Origin: Purshia tridentata
Lineage: Eukaryota > Streptophyta > Magnoliopsida > Rosales > Rosaceae
Length of the DNA stretch: 64,000 nt
Reading direction: 5' to 3'
NCBI GenBank assembly: GCA_003254885.1
Contig: QANT01005191.1
Location: 18,468 to 82,467, forward strand
In this document: piece by piece, positions 12,826-26,085 of the stretch
Position numbering within the stretch: the first letter of the stretch is position 1
Layout of the letters: every line of letters begins with the position of its first letter
The notes under the pieces: generated by a model
The model's database searches: none
What the model was told of the DNA's origin: nothing
What the model saw: the letters and a program-made list of their open reading frames with translations, nothing else
Program-made: the position numbers and the translations under genes

Positions 12826-14787
12826 CTAAGGGATTGCTATCTTCATTTGCCTCACCAACCCATTTAGCATATTATATATGCTCTCAATTTGTGTATGTGA
12901 TGGGCACCCTACAAGAAACTCATGCACAACCCCATTGATGCTGATCCAACTACAGCCAGGCTGCTTGTTCACCCCCTTTTCCTTCATAAGCCCCCTCAGC
13001 GCAGAGACACCACCCCATCGATGACCGGATGCAAACGCATTAGCCAGCATCACATAGCCGCCGGAATGATCAGGGTCCGACTGAACCAATCTATTGGAAA
13101 CATATTCGGCCAAGTCTACTCTAGAATGAAGCAGGCAACCCCCAAGCAGAGCACCCCACACAAAGCTATTAGGCTCAAAGGGCATGGAAGTTGCAACATT
13201 GAGAGCTTCTTCAACTAGTCCTCCTCGCGCAAGGAGGTCTATGTAGCAAGCATAATGTTCTAACTTTGGCTCGTGTCTCACTTTGATCATATCCTTGAAT
13301 ATTTGACGTCCTTTATCTGACAAACCTGAGTGGCTGCATGCACATAAAGCACCAAGAAAGGTACTGTCATTGGGTTGTAAACCAAACTCTTGGATTTTAG
13401 AGAATAGCCTTAATGCCTCCTCTCCTTCGCTGTTAACTGCAAGACCCATGATCATGGCATTGAATGAAACAATATCTTTGGAGACCATCTGATCAAAGAC
13501 CTCTTTTGCACACTCCAAACTCCCACATTTGGAATACATGTCAATCAATGCAGTGGCTAGAATTCTGTTTGATCCAATCACACCACTGCTTCCTTTAGAT
13601 TTCAAGTACTGGTGAACCCACCTACCAAGGTCTAAATCACCAACTTGAGCACAAGCCGAAAGCACACTGACCATTGTAACATGGTTGGGTCTATGATTGG
13701 GATCTTCCACCATTAAGCGGAAAAGACTCAGAGACTCCAGAGGACAACCATTCTGAAAATATGCACCTATCATGGCATTCCAAGGAAGCACACTTCGCTT
13801 CCCATTATCACCAATTTCATCAAATCTTTCCCTACTCTCCTCAATCTTTCCCCATTTCCCATACAAATATACAAGAACAGTGTTGACAGAGTCACAACCA
13901 AGATTCTTAGGATCAACATTACTGATAACTACGGATAGAATCGTAACCCACTTCTCAACATCAACTATCTCAAGATTTGAACACGCCGACAAAACACTAA
14001 TCACTGTATCAACTTCTGGCCGCAAATTTTCATTAACCATCATTAAGAAAAGCCTCAAAACTTCTTCAGCCTGACCCAACTGAGCATGACCGGCAATTAA
14101 CGACGTCCAACAACAAACGGCAGCCTTGTCAGGCATTTCATCAAACATCAAACGCGCAGAAGCCAAATCTTTAAGGCCCTTAGCGTACAGTGCAAGTAGG
14201 CCATTACAGACAAATGAATTGCAAAGGAACCCCATTTTCACAACATGGGTGTGAATCTGTTTGACATAACGACAATTATCAGAACGAAAGCAGGACTTGA
14301 AAAGGAACGAGAAGGTAAAGTCATTAGGCGAAAGTGAGCTCTGTTTCAAGCTTTTGAAGAGGGAAAAGGCATGGGAGGAGAGACCCTTTTCAGCCAAGAC
14401 CCTGATAATGGCATTGAAAGGAAAAATGTTGGGTTTTGGGAGCTGATGAAAGACTAGAAGAGCGATATGAGATGGGTAATGGCCGATGAGACGAGTGGCT
14501 ATCAGGTTGTTCTGGTGAGCACCAACTTGAAAGATTTGGGCATGGAGTTGAAGAAGATGAGGGTGTGCAATACGGCCCTGTAAGAAAGCAGCTAAGTCGG
14601 TGAATGTATTGGGCAGTGGATTGGTGGCGAGAGTGCGAACGTGAAGAGCAGACTGATATGAACAGCAAGTTCTGAGTTTTTGAGGAAATGAAAATGGTTG
14701 CAAGTGTGGAAGCATACTCGGGGGAGTTACAGAGAAAGATGGCAAACTTTCATTTTTGTAAAACACATACAAATGATAGAAGTTCAT
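12826..14787 (-). CDS. Pentatricopeptide repeat protein, PLS class with E/E+ tail, organelle-targeted
   Basis: A single intronless frame of 653 codons, typical of plant PPR genes. A second Met (codon 25, 14715-14713) begins MLPHLQPFSFPQKLRTCCSY, an Arg/Ser-rich, acid-poor segment like a mitochondrial presequence, and may be the true start (629 residues). Repeats of the pattern ...FNAIIRVLAEKGLSSHAFSLF, VCCWTSLIAGHAQLGQAEEV, LPWNAMIGAYFQNGCPLESL and VSFNAMIMGLAVNSEGEEAL recur through the body. The C-terminus has PNSFVWGALLGGCLLHSRVD, SGGYVMLANAFASGHRW and KQPGCSWISINGVVHEFLVG, the E and E+ motifs, and then stops without a DYW deaminase domain. Such proteins usually select organellar RNA C-to-U editing sites and recruit a deaminase in trans. 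The RNA target cannot be read from the sequence. Confidence 0.93.
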   Translation of the reverse strand: MNFYHLYVFYKNESLPSFSVTPPSMLPHLQPFSFPQKLRTCCSYQSALHVRTLATNPLPNTFTDLAAFLQGRIAHPHLLQLHAQIFQVGAHQNNLIATRLIGHYPSHIALLVFHQLPKPNIFPFNAIIRVLAEKGLSSHAFSLFKSLKQSSLSPNDFTFSFLFKSCFRSDNCRYVKQIHTHVVKMGFLCNSFVCNGLLALYAKGLKDLASARLMFDEMPDKAAVCCWTSLIAGHAQLGQAEEVLRLFLMMVNENLRPEVDTVISVLSACSNLEIVDVEKWVTILSVVISNVDPKNLGCDSVNTVLVYLYGKWGKIEESRERFDEIGDNGKRSVLPWNAMIGAYFQNGCPLESLSLFRLMVEDPNHRPNHVTMVSVLSACAQVGDLDLGRWVHQYLKSKGSSGVIGSNRILATALIDMYSKCGSLECAKEVFDQMVSKDIVSFNAMIMGLAVNSEGEEALRLFSKIQEFGLQPNDSTFLGALCACSHSGLSDKGRQIFKDMIKVRHEPKLEHYACYIDLLARGGLVEEALNVATSMPFEPNSFVWGALLGGCLLHSRVDLAEYVSNRLVQSDPDHSGGYVMLANAFASGHRWGGVSALRGLMKEKGVNKQPGCSWISINGVVHEFLVGCPSHTQIESIYNMLNGLVRQMKIAIP

Positions 14788-14824
14788 ACCATAAGTTTGA
14801 ATTATGTTAAAAAAAAAAAAAAAA

Positions 14825-14829
14825 NNNNN
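14825..14829. other. Assembly gap (NNNNN) in a poly-A run
   Basis: Five undetermined bases inside a run of about 45 A. Single Ns occur in similar homopolymers at 20808, 55719 and 60775. They mark unresolved homopolymer length, not biology. Confidence 0.95.
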
Positions 14830-14849
14830 AAAAAAAAAAAAAAAAAAAA

Positions 14850-16183
14850 AGACTAAACACCAATAAATCTTAAACTAAGGTTGTCTTGATCACAAGGATA
14901 AAATTCTTTTAATTTGTCCAATATTTTTAGTACTACAAATGAGACTTAATTGTATATATTATATTTTACCTCCACTAATACATAAATACGATATTAAAAA
15001 TATGATATACCTAATATTATTTTGATCATATATATAAAACCAACACATGCAAATTACAAATATAGGATCTCAATTATATATGTAGAGCTTTTCTCGACCT
15101 ATTTAAGTTTCATTTGTGCCAAATTAGAATCATCTAGTACATCAAAGAGGAAACCTTTTGTTTGGACTTTCGGATCGAGTCTACTTGTATTTTCTATATG
15201 CATGTTTTATTTATGTTTGTATTTTTTGTATTTATATTATATTTATGTTTAAAACTAGGTCTAATATAACTAATAACACCATAATTCCGCAGCAAAAATT
15301 ATAGGGTGCTTTAATTAGAAGAACAAAAAAGTAATTTTATTAGCCACAAAGATAGTCGAGTAGTGCTCGATGAGTACTCGAGCACGTGATCTGCAACCTG
15401 CAAATTGTCCACGACACCATGAAAGACCAATCTTTCATTTCGTCAAAACCATTATTTGATGAACTTATTCCAAACATGTTCTGGGCAAATCTTACAGCTA
15501 ACAAGAAAAAGAGAAGTTAAATGGGTAGATTATGTATTCGTAAAACTTAGTATGAATATTATATTATTATATGATAAATAAAATGATGAGCGTTGGACAG
15601 GTGAGAATGAAGATGTTTAGAGAAACATGAGAGTGGAGCACTCTCAAGTCTCGACCTGATATGGGACTATTTTTCTTATTTTAGAAAGTTTTGTATTTAA
15701 GGGTAGTAAAGTCTTTTTACCATCCGTTTTGGTCAGATTTCTAGTAGTTTGAAAGAGTAGATTAAAAGTCTTTATGAGCTCCAAATCGTGGTTCTCTCTG
15801 TGAACAAAATAGATTTGAAAAAAAAAAAAAATTCCAATTCCTCACAGTTTATTTTCATCTATGCTATTTATCCAGTAGTACTATATATTTCGATTTCGTG
15901 CATTGATTTGGCAACATCAAGGACATTCTCCTTCACCTAAGAGAAACATTATTAACGATAATGGTGTTACGTTCAAGACAATAAAACAAGATGTACAGTT
16001 TTTGGGAATAAATGAAATCTCCACCGGTGAGTGTATGCCGCCTACACTTGAAACCTACTTTCAGACTTCTGTGTCTTCATATTGAAAAAACAAATTTTGT
16101 ACACACTGATTAACACATCTATATACACAATTTGGAGGAAGACAAACATTTAAGCAATCAGATTACCGTCAAAGTCATCACTT
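14850..16183. other. Intergenic region without recognisable gene
   Basis: AT-rich DNA between the PPR gene 5' flank and the 3' end of the DUF760 gene. The short ORFs at 15022-15252 and 15903-16085 have no recognisable domain and look random. Confidence 0.5.
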
Positions 16184-19100
16184 TCAAGTTTCAGCATCGC
16201 TTGTCAGGGATAAAAGTTCGGTCAGCTCCATACGAAACTCGAGGCCCTTGAGGTAGTGTCCTAACAGCATGCACCTTAAGAAAAAGAAAAAACTGGATTA
16301 ATAAAAAAGGATTACGAGATCTTTTGTGAAGACCAGTAGGACCACATATAATTGGAAATGATATTAGAAGAGAAAATAAATAAAAAGTAACTTCACAACT
16401 TAAAATCAATCAGGAAATTTCACCCTTGAAAGAATTAAAACAGAAAAAGTTGCTGGCCTAACCAGAAGAGGAGACGTGCCAGGTAGTCCCGCGTTAATGA
16501 AATAAGGGGCTGAAACTGAAGGGAAGTGTTCTCAACAAGTTCAGCACAATCTTCACTACCAACATTTATTACTCCAGCGGAGGCATTCTCTGATAAAGAA
16601 GGAGCCTTGGACTGCATCTTTGGAGAAAGGGTTGCAAGGAGACCATGGACAACAGAGTGGATTATTTCTTTCAGTTCAGGGGTCGTTGGTTCTGATAGCT
16701 CAGCTACCTGTTGTCAGTCACAAAATACCAATTAGAACCGACCAGGGGGTTCTAAAAGAGGATAAATTTGAAACATGGTTACCCATCCAAACCCCACGGT
16801 TATAGCACAACCATACTGCAGACATTACATAGAGGAAGAAATTTGGTACTCGTTATCAAGTCTCCCAATCTCAAAAACAGGAAGAAAAATTAGAAGGATC
16901 AATGCAAAATTATGTTACTGTAACCTGATAATTTCCAACAAGGGAGTCCGAAAGTTAACCAAAAGCCACACCTCATCCCTATACATCCATGGACATGAAT
17001 TAGACTTCCATGTCAACATATATTATTAGTTTAAAAGATGGGGCAAGTGAAGGATTGCATTCATGGACTAATGTCTGGTCTACTCAAGGAGTATAAAGCA
17101 TGATCAAGATTTAATAATTTATGAGATCGAATCAATCTGTGGCAAATGAGACAATAATTTCCATTATTATAGGTACAATGGCAGAAATGCAACTGGGTAC
17201 ACCAAAAAAGCCTCAGTAGTCAACCTGGGTATTTTCCAAGTAAAACAAAAATGTCAGAAACTGCTATCATACAACCCTTAAATTTCTCATTTATCTTGAC
17301 AGAAAAAGGAACAAACAAATAACACTAATCCCGTTTTGGATGTATAGAGGATAAGGAAAAGGAAAAAGAATGTTAGACTAACCATCATAAAATTTCTCTT
17401 CTCTTTTCTTATGTCATCTTATCAAGAAAAGGGATTTCAAGGAAACCTCATAGGTCAAAAGAGGTTGTAGGGGCAAATCCCTAGAAAAAAAAAAGTTTAA
17501 TTTACAACATCATCACTCCTGATTAGACTCCAAAGAAATAGCAAACTATTCATTGCAGGATGGTACTGCTGTCCAAGAACTAGCATTAAAAGGCTAATAA
17601 TCACCAAACCTGATAAAAGCCTGCAATAACCGCATCTATCACTAGCAAATGACTACATATGAAGATTCCCAATCAGAAAATACTGAATTCACTTACTATT
17701 AAAAATACCAAATTAGGAAAGCAAATTCTGAATGTTGCAGAGAATTAATAGAAACCTTTTCTGGCTGTAGCGATCTCAAATAGTCCAGTAAATCATTCTT
17801 GTCTTCCCCAACAAACTGTTGCATTTGAAGAGCAGCACTTTTCCTCTTGACATCATGGAGTTCCTTCAAGAAAGCCAAAAAAAAAAAAACATGAGAACTC
17901 ATTTAAATACAAAAAAGTCATCTGTTGTCGATAAAGATGGAGAGAATCTCAATTAAAAAAAATGAAATTTAAAACATGCAGTACATGATTTATTTTGTTT
18001 CCAATAGATGCACTAAAAAAACCACAATAAAAAGACTAGAGGTTTCGATCAGAAGAAAACCCAATCAGTATAAGCAAATAAATAGAACTTTCTGGTTCCA
18101 TGGTACAATTCAAGACTTGACATGAAAGACAACATAATAACAACTTTTCATGTTCCCCAAACCCTTCACTTCACCCTGCTGTACCAGATAGGATAAGTTG
18201 AGCTAAATATTGAAAGAATCATGAAATCCAACAAATTTATATTAACTTGAACTTCTTTTCCTACCATGGAAGATGCCATATAATGCTATTGAATACCTTT
18301 TCGACCGAAGATAAATGAGCCTGCAAATGAAGAATATATTGTTGGGCCTCAGGAGACACTTCACCGAGGCCTTGAATATCAATATTCTCCAATGTGTCTT
18401 CACTAACTTCTCCAGCTTTGGATAACAACTCATTTTTTGCAAGAAATTTGATTATATTTGCACTTTCAAGCAACATCCCTTGAAAATCAACTTTAGAATT
18501 TTCTGGTGTTTGGTTTTCAAGCTTTTCTTCACATATATCACAATTTCGTTCTAGGCAAAGCCTATATTCAGCATTCCTTAAAGTATACCTGCGACAAAAG
18601 AAGAAAAACCATAGAATGTCAAGTATATATCCAGAATTTTGATTCATATTAGTTGGCAAAGAATAAAAATTTTCTTTGAATAAAAATATCTCATAGTATG
18701 TTTATTTCAACACTCATAATCTGAGTTAGAGTTGCATAAAGTAAATAGTTACACTCAACTTATCGTTGACTAGGAATGGGAACAACTGAATACAAGCTTC
18801 AATAGTGGAAATCATGCAAGGGTTTGAACAGCCACCAAAAAATGATGGAGTTCTCTCTCTTTCTTCCTCTCTCCCACTCAAAACAGCCAAAAAGAGAATG
18901 ATTAAATCTGGTAAAAGATTGGCATACCCAGTCATCATCGAAGAAACCAACAACTTAGAGAGGGGTTCCCATAGTGCCTCAATAAGAACTTGAAATTGAT
19001 CAGATGGAAGCAAGCCCAACATGCCCGAAATGGTCCTTTTCATGGCATCCACAGTAGTAGGTGGAACGTCCTTTTGGATGAGGCTCAAGTTCAAGGGTTC

Positions 19101-20281
19101 TATCTCTTGTATCAAATTTGAGAGAACTGACTTCTGAAAGGATGGACAAATAACACAAACAACAAAAACTATTGTTAATAAACAAACATATTCATTAACT
19201 ATAATATATACATACATATAGGGCATCTCATTTACGAGACATCATGGATGCGTGACAATCCTCAATGCCATTTCTTCAGTGATATGTGACATCTATGATG
19301 CCCCAAAACTGAAAATTTTCCTATATATTTTGGCTCCTATATAATTCTTTTTCAATAACGAAAAAAGTTCTCCTCTCAGATATCTGGCATGTGAGTTATC
19401 AAACTCTCAATATGAGACATATATCCAAACAAAAACCCACCTAATCAATGGTCCAAATTGGCAGTCTAGAAAAATAATATGTTATATAGTCTTGAGAGAG
19501 AATATTTATGTGTGTGTGAAATAGAGACGTCATTATCTACCACAAAATAAGAACATAATCTACAAAGTCATGGACAAACAAACTCAAAACTAGTTTTCCC
19601 CAATATAACGACAACGGTATATCAAGAAATAGTCTAATAGCTCTTCGGCCTCTTCCTAACTGCACTGTAATGGTTCTATCAAAAGCAATAAAATTTGTTT
19701 CTTTTAAAAAAATAAAAATAAAAAAAAAATTTCTCCCAAAACAAATAAATTTTGATTTAGTATGCGATGTTGTACCAACTTCCCTGATTGTAAAACACGA
19801 TACTTTTTCCCATATAAGCTCTGGGGCAAAGAGTTTACCCCAATCAGTAGGAGTAATAATCATGCCAATGCTTTGAACTCGCTCCCAATTCAGTCCTCAT
19901 TCCTTTTACAATTTTCCGTCTATTAAATCCTAATTCTAGTTTATCAGGATGAAACTAAGTCAACTGGAGCTAAATTCAACAAGTTCTTCACCAAAGACCT
20001 TCGAGTAACAAAAATCAACACAAATTCAACAACAACAAAAACGAACTGCGAGAGAGATAACAGCTGACCTTGGAGAACTGGATTGGGCGCGAGCGGCCTG
20101 TGGAGCTGAAATCGTCAAAAGGCGACGAAGAAGCGGAAGAGGAAGCGAGAACTAAGGCGGATACTTTTCTAGGGTTAGAGTTGCAGCGAAAGAGAGGAGG
20201 AGAAAGGCGCAGAAGCTGAGGAGAGCGCAGAGGAAGTAGAGGAAGAGAAGAGAAGGAGACGAAGGAGGGAAGGGTTGCCAT
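16184..20281 (-). CDS. DUF760 plastid protein, UV-B-induced protein At3g17800-like
   Basis: Six minus-strand exons (20281-20069, 19133-18928, 18588-18297, 17863-17756, 16707-16463, 16274-16184) join in frame to about 384 residues. The first ~55 residues are Ser/Leu/Arg-rich with few acids (MATLPSFVSFSSLPLLPLRS...), a chloroplast transit peptide. The mature part has two related helical modules. The first contains SVLSNLIQEIEPLNLSLIQK, a DQFQVLIEALWEPLSKLL segment and TGYTLRNAEYRLCLERN; the second ends with LISLTRDYLARLLFWCMLLG and HYLKGLEFRMELTELLSL. This is the DUF760 arrangement seen in the Arabidopsis UV-B-induced protein. The biochemical function of the family is unknown. Intron 1 (about 0.9 kb) contains low-complexity repeats. 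Confidence 0.88.
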
Positions 20282-23104
20282 AGATGAACAACCACCACCA
20301 CCCACTGACCTTTCCTTTTTCTCGCTCGCTCTTTCTTCCTCTGCCAAAGCCCACCTCTCCGAAAGTCCTAACCACAACAAACAATTCCACAAAGGAAAAC
20401 CAAAAACCAGTAAAACAACGCTCGGGTCGACCCGCCAAACGGCTGCCCACCCGCCTTTTTCTGTTTAGTTTTTTTTTTTTGGGCCCTTCTCAGTTTCTGT
20501 GGAAATTATCACACCCACAACTCACAAGTAAAGAAGTCTTCTTTAACTTTGGTCAAAAAAAAAAAAAAAGAAGTCTCTTTTAAAAATAAAAAATAAAAAT
20601 TTTATTCTAACTAATTATTTTGCAAGAGACAATGAGACTCATCAAAGTTTTGTCATTCATATCAGGATAAATATACTTTACTATTGAAATAAGTTTCACT
20701 TTGTTGGGTAAGAATTGCAGATCCTTAAAATATCTTGGATTAAAGTATTCAACCACATTAGTTACAATAGAAATTTAGGATTAAATACCAAGTTTCAATA
20801 CTTTTTTNAAATTTGGTATTTAAAGTCAATTAACCTTAGTTACAATTGTATTTCAAATTTAGGAAGGAGGAAAAAAAAAATTTATGTATTAAATAGAGCC
20901 TCTACGGTCCACTCTTCTTATTGGAGTAGTTAAAGATCAACATAAAACAAGCTATTAAATTGGACATGCTCATTCATATGTTTACCAGACCAAAAGCGTG
21001 TCATTTCAAATATGGAGAAAACAATATTAAAAGAGCAATACTTAATTCGAGCTCATTACTTTGTGCAAGATGCTTATATTGTGTTTGGTCCGTATTCTGC
21101 TCGTGTCGTGTTGTGGCATGTCATGCATGATGGGGTAAAAACTTCAGCCAACCGACTTGTCCTATTTATTGATGTTGTACCGTGCCATGCCTATTTTTAA
21201 TTGTATTGCAAGGGCAGGTCCGTTTGACACCTTTACGTACTTTAATCCATCCAACCCATCCAACACATTACTCCTTGTCAATTCCATTAATTTTTCCACA
21301 AAATGCCATCTTTAAAATTAAGAAAGTCATAATAAAAATTTAATAGTTAGGCAAGTTGGTGAAGGATGTTATTAATTAGAATGCAAGACAAAGCATCTGT
21401 TTGCAATGAATGTCGAGAAGTGTATATTGTCCTATATTTCAGTAGTTTAGGCCCGACAACCAGTTGGTTCTGAAAGTATTGGTCCGCTTTGATTTACTAA
21501 AAACCAAGCATATGCTCACAATCAATGCATGCCCAAAGCAGTTGAGGAGTACAAAGGGTATTTATTTTGTGAGCTATGCATATCAATTTAATAAAGGTAA
21601 AAACGTATAACATGTATATATAAATCAAGAACAATATTTATATGGCAGAAATTTCTTTAATTCATCTGCTTTCTAATTGCCAATATTAATGTCATGGCAA
21701 CAAAAGAAAATGTCAAAATGATGTGTTATATCGCTAGCTGTAAAGAAGAGTCCAAAAGTCAATGCTCTTACTTTCAATGCATCAAATCAACATCATATAC
21801 TCCACATATGAAGATATTAGGAGACAATTAAGATAAGCTTCCCACTTTGGCTTTTTTTGTGAAATTAAGTATCAGGACTAATTGTCTTCCAGCCATTAAC
21901 ACATGCATGGTTACATCAAATATATTTGTCAGTACCAATCTCCAATTCAACATGTCGTACGTGTTGCCTAAATTAAGATGATAAAGATGAAGATAAAGAT
22001 CCTTAGAGATCGAGAAGCATAATTTTATATGGGGATTTAAAAGTTCAAAGAAAAAGTTGGATTATCAATTTAATGGGTGGAGGCAACTTATACTATTGGT
22101 CAATACTCATATTTCGCATTAGTGAAAATGGCGACTATAATTAATTTGACAATTAATTAATTTTCATTAGACTATTGACTACATATGTAATTAATATTCC
22201 GTTCTGTTTTATTCTTTATCTTATTGATCAATGAAGGTGCTTAATTAAGACTATCGCCAAAGCCACATGGGACACCTTGTGGTCCATCTTCAAGTATGGC
22301 CAATTCCATGTGGGTCTTATTTTTATGATCCTTTTGAGGATGTAATGCATAGTTTTAAGCAAATTTATATCACTTCTCTTCTTTATAATGCTTTTGGAAA
22401 CAGAGCCGCAGATCTGCCTACACACTTCAATAGTAATTAATTTTCAATAGAGAAGATTGGATAATCACCCACAACGTAACAAGGCATAAGTTGTATAGAG
22501 ACTTAATAAGAAATTAGTGATGTTATAATGTCTCAATTAAATTTCTTAATAATTTTCGATTTACTTAATTTTTTGTAAGAATATATAATCCTTGTATAGA
22601 GATTTAGAAATTAGTTAACTTCGATTATTGATTTTTCAATAAGAGTGAGTCTCACAAGCTAATCATACGACTCATATCTCATTATATTTAAGATAAGATA
22701 TACATTAATGGCGGGGGGCCGGTAATTAAGTTGCATAAAAAGCTAACTTTGTTATGATTTATATTTCTTCTATGAACAAGACCCTTGTGATAAGATAGAG
22801 CATTTCAAAAGCATAAAAGCTTATAAGACCCTACCATGAAGCATGTTTTACATGAGAAGAAATAGGTCAGTAGTTATTAGGGAAGGGCCATAGTACTCTG
22901 AAAGAATTAGATAGAGTCAAATTTTGGCCATGAGCTATAAATCCCTACAAATAAATACTCAAAACGAAAAATTCCATAATGAAACAATCATATGGTAAAT
23001 GCATATGTATTTTTATCTTCTCTCTTTTTTTGGCCAGGGGCATATGTATTTTTATCTTGAATACTGATGAATTCATCTTTATTATTAATTTATTAGTATT
23101 TCTA
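20282..23104. other. Intergenic region, AT-rich, no gene seen
   Basis: Holds the DUF760 promoter (a TGGGCC site II-like motif near 20479), a single-base gap at 20808 and AT-rich DNA. Around 21060-21240 are TCGTGTCGTG-type words resembling the repeat at 10.6-11.2 kb. The stretch from 23105 onward is the GH3 3' flank, which is duplicated at 27.9 kb. Confidence 0.5.
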
Positions 23105-23712
23105 AATAATGTTTTAAAGATAGGGTTTAGTGGTCTACATGATTACATCTCACTTTCTAAGTATTTGTAAAAATGACTCAAAAAAAAAACATTCAAGGAG
23201 TGATTTGTTCAAACTTCACAATAAGCTCAAATTATTGTCCATCTCAAATCAAATGAATTAGCAAACTTTCACAAAATTCAGCAAAAACTTAAATAAGAGT
23301 ATATTATTGACATATCCAATTAATGAAGAATGCCTTAATTCGATTTTGTCATGAACTTTACCTTGCATTAATTGAACCAACCCATTTATTTTTTTTTGTT
23401 TGGTAAGGATGGTAGTAAGTAATAATGCCAAAAAGCTAGTGACTACGAAAGCAACCATTCAATGAACAAAACATGATCATGAAAAAGTTACATGTTCTTC
23501 TTTCCACAAGTTAATTGAACCAAAATACAAAACCTGACCCTGAAACGTCCTAATCCCAACTTACACTTTTTTTTATATAAGTTTCCACAGAAACCTACTC
23601 TGCTCTGATCGAAATATCCAAAACTAAAATAAATAAATAAAAACTAAAATCCAAAAAAAAAAAAAGTTATATATGTAAAGTAAGGACCACCACATGTTGA
23701 CTTATATGAAAT

Positions 23713-25742
23713 TTACCGTCTTCTTTCTGGGGTCCAATGCGGTAAAGATGGGCTAAAATGCTTGGATACCACTCTAGAGTCCAGTAGCTCCATTATGGGG
23801 GTAAAGTTAACACACCTCGGCACCTTATACTGGTTGATAGACGCGCCTCGAGAAATTGCGTAGTCCATTAACTCCTCAAACGTGCCGTTTTTAACCACGC
23901 GTATTTCCAGCGGTCCGATCGAATTGTCTGCGACTCGCCCCTGTCTGTACACTGAGTTGAGCGATTCCTCCATTGCCAAGCAGCACTGACTTAGCACCGA
24001 GTCGCTCGGCGACTCGGCCGAGTCCTTCACCAGTAGCTCCCAATATATCACGTAGTGGCCCGGAATGGTGGTTGTATCGGCGTAGCTCGTGTACTCAACG
24101 ACGCTGCAGGCATTGAACTTGTGGAGAAGCCGGGATGCGTTCTCCACGGCGAGTTGTAACTCAGCCTCGTCAGTCTTGTCCGAGTCGATGCTAAGTAGCA
24201 CATTCTTCCGCCTCACAAAGTGGAACTGCGGCGCCGAGTTGTGGAACCCAGTGACTCGGAGAATGTCGCCGACTCGGTATCGGTACAGCCCAGCGTACGT
24301 GGTGATCACCAACTCGTACTCCCTCCCGACCTCGACGTCAACAAGGTCAACGAGTTGACTCGTCGAGTCGAGATGAGTCGAGTCGTTGGGTTCGTAGGGC
24401 AAAAACTCAAAATATGCCATGTTTGGCATAATAGTGTAGGAAACCTCGGCGGGTTTGCACATCGGGTTGAGATTGAGTCCGAAATAACACTCCGACGAGG
24501 CGTACATGGTGCACGCCAACGGCAGGCCGCCGCTGTAGTAATCCAGAGTCGGAATGTACTGAGCCATCGCTCCAGTTACGATTACGTCTAGGTATTTGGT
24601 GTTTGGCCAAATCCGGGTTATAATGCCTTCCCAATTTTCTCTTCCACATTCTTGGGTCAGGAGCTCCGCTAGTTCTGGGTCGGGTCTTACCATCCCTGCC
24701 ATGCAGGCCTTCAGCTCCAGGTTCGTGACTTTCGGGCTCAGCGTCCCGGTTTTGATGTCGCGGGCTAGTTGCTGCCAGTTGAGCTGGAGGAACCGGATGG
24801 CCCGGAGGAGACCAGACGCGAAAACTGCACCGAGTCGGAGCACTTGGTGGCGCTCTAGGAGGCCGCAGAGCATTTGGGTATACATGCTTTGGAACGAGTC
24901 GGGGCAAAGGATGGCCTCGTTTGGGCTCGTGTAGACCATGTACGGGTCGTAGGGTCGAGTTTTGAAGTGTTCGCTTTTGTAGTAGCTGGTGAGTACAGGT
25001 CGGGCCAATAGCCCACCCGGTGTCTTTGTTTCAGACTTGACAAATAAAAAGTATAGCCCTTTTCCTTTATCCAAACCCGGCACACAACTGTTCCATTAAA
25101 AATTTAAAATTAATTAACTCAGTTTTCAGCAAAGAAAAAACATTAAAAAATCTTAACGTGTATTTTGTTTAATTAAATTATATATAATTAAACTTACAGG
25201 TTCATTACTGGCATAAGGAGGCTGTAGAGTAACTGACGGCGATCTAGCTCCTCCTGAATCGTTGGCATAAGCTTCCTCTCACCCGCTGAAGTCCCAGAAC
25301 TGCAATTTCCCATGAACAAATAAGTAAATAATTTAACAATAATTCAAAATTTAAAAAAATAATTCAAAATTAAAAAAATTAATATGGTGATTATTTGATG
25401 GAGTAATTAATAATTTAATTACCTGGTGAGGAATTCAGAGATGGGATGAGCTGACAAAATGGGAGAACGATCCCCATTAGCAATCCTCTGGATTTCGGGC
25501 TGGAGGTCCTCGTACTTAATCACTGGGAGTTTGGATTTGAATGTTTTGCGGTCGGTGGCGCCACCAAGTTTGTACCGTTTCAGGTACTCGGTCTCTGCAT
25601 TTCGGGTGAGTATCTCGGCCAACACCCGCTCTTGGACAGCGTCAGCATTTCGGGTGGTTTCCTCGATGAATTGTAAGGCCTTGGCATCTTTCTCGCAGGC
25701 CGGTGGCCCAAGCGGTGAGGGAAGGGAAGAGTCAACCGCCAT
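23713..25742 (-). CDS. GH3.1: Indole-3-acetic acid-amido synthetase, group II GH3 (GH3.1-like)
   Basis: Three minus-strand exons (25742-25423, 25299-25198, 25087-23713) join in frame to about 598 residues, normal for group II GH3. The enzyme adenylates indole-3-acetic acid and conjugates it to amino acids, lowering free auxin in the cytosol. All three nucleotide-binding motifs are intact: [10 protein letters not shown] at about 107-116 (split across intron 1), YASSECYFG at about 336-344 and YRYRVGD at about 409-415. The C-terminus [20 protein letters not shown] is the conserved group II ending. The N-terminus (MAVDSSL...) and close agreement with Arabidopsis GH3.1 support the symbol, though GH3.5/3.6-type orthology was not tested. 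The promoter has a TATA box, a G-box and TGTCCC motifs. A decayed tandem copy lies 2 kb upstream in transcriptional terms (27.9-29.3 kb). Confidence 0.95.
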
Positions 25743-25901
25743 TTTGAAGGGAAATTTTGGAGGATAACTGTAAGGATTTTAGATTGCGGAAATGAATGTG
25801 AATGAGAGTGTTTCTTGCGTGTTGGTATAAAGAGAGAGAAGTTGAAACTTGGAGAGAATAGGCGGAATGGTGTAGTGACGTTGTGGAGTGGTTTGGGGGG
25901 G

Positions 25902-26085
25902 TTTATATAGGAAGAGTGTGGAGGGCGGGACAAAGGTGACACGTTATAGAACATGTAAGGGTGTGGGGACCACGTGACAAAAGGGGTAGAAAAATAAAAA
26001 TATATGGGGAAAGTTGGCGGGAAGGTGACGAAGGAGCAAACGTGGAAATGTAATAATGGAAATGCGGTCTGGGGGAAGAGGGACA
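25902..26085 (-). promoter_or_regulatory. GH3 promoter: TATA box, G-box and TGTCCC auxin-response-like motifs
   Basis: On the minus strand a CTATATAAA TATA box lies at 25910-25902, about 160 bp upstream of the ATG. Upstream are TGTCCC motifs (reverse of GGGACA at 25927-25932 and 26080-26085) and a CACGTG G-box at 25971-25976. TGTCNN elements near G-boxes are known composite auxin response elements in GH3 promoters. The 26080 motif is preserved in the decayed copy near 29110. Binding is inferred. Confidence 0.5.

Noticed and set aside
22228-22440. Frame ending GNRAADLPTHF, reminiscent of the C-terminus of a LINE RNase H
   Set aside because: Only about ten residues match and the surroundings contain stops in that frame.
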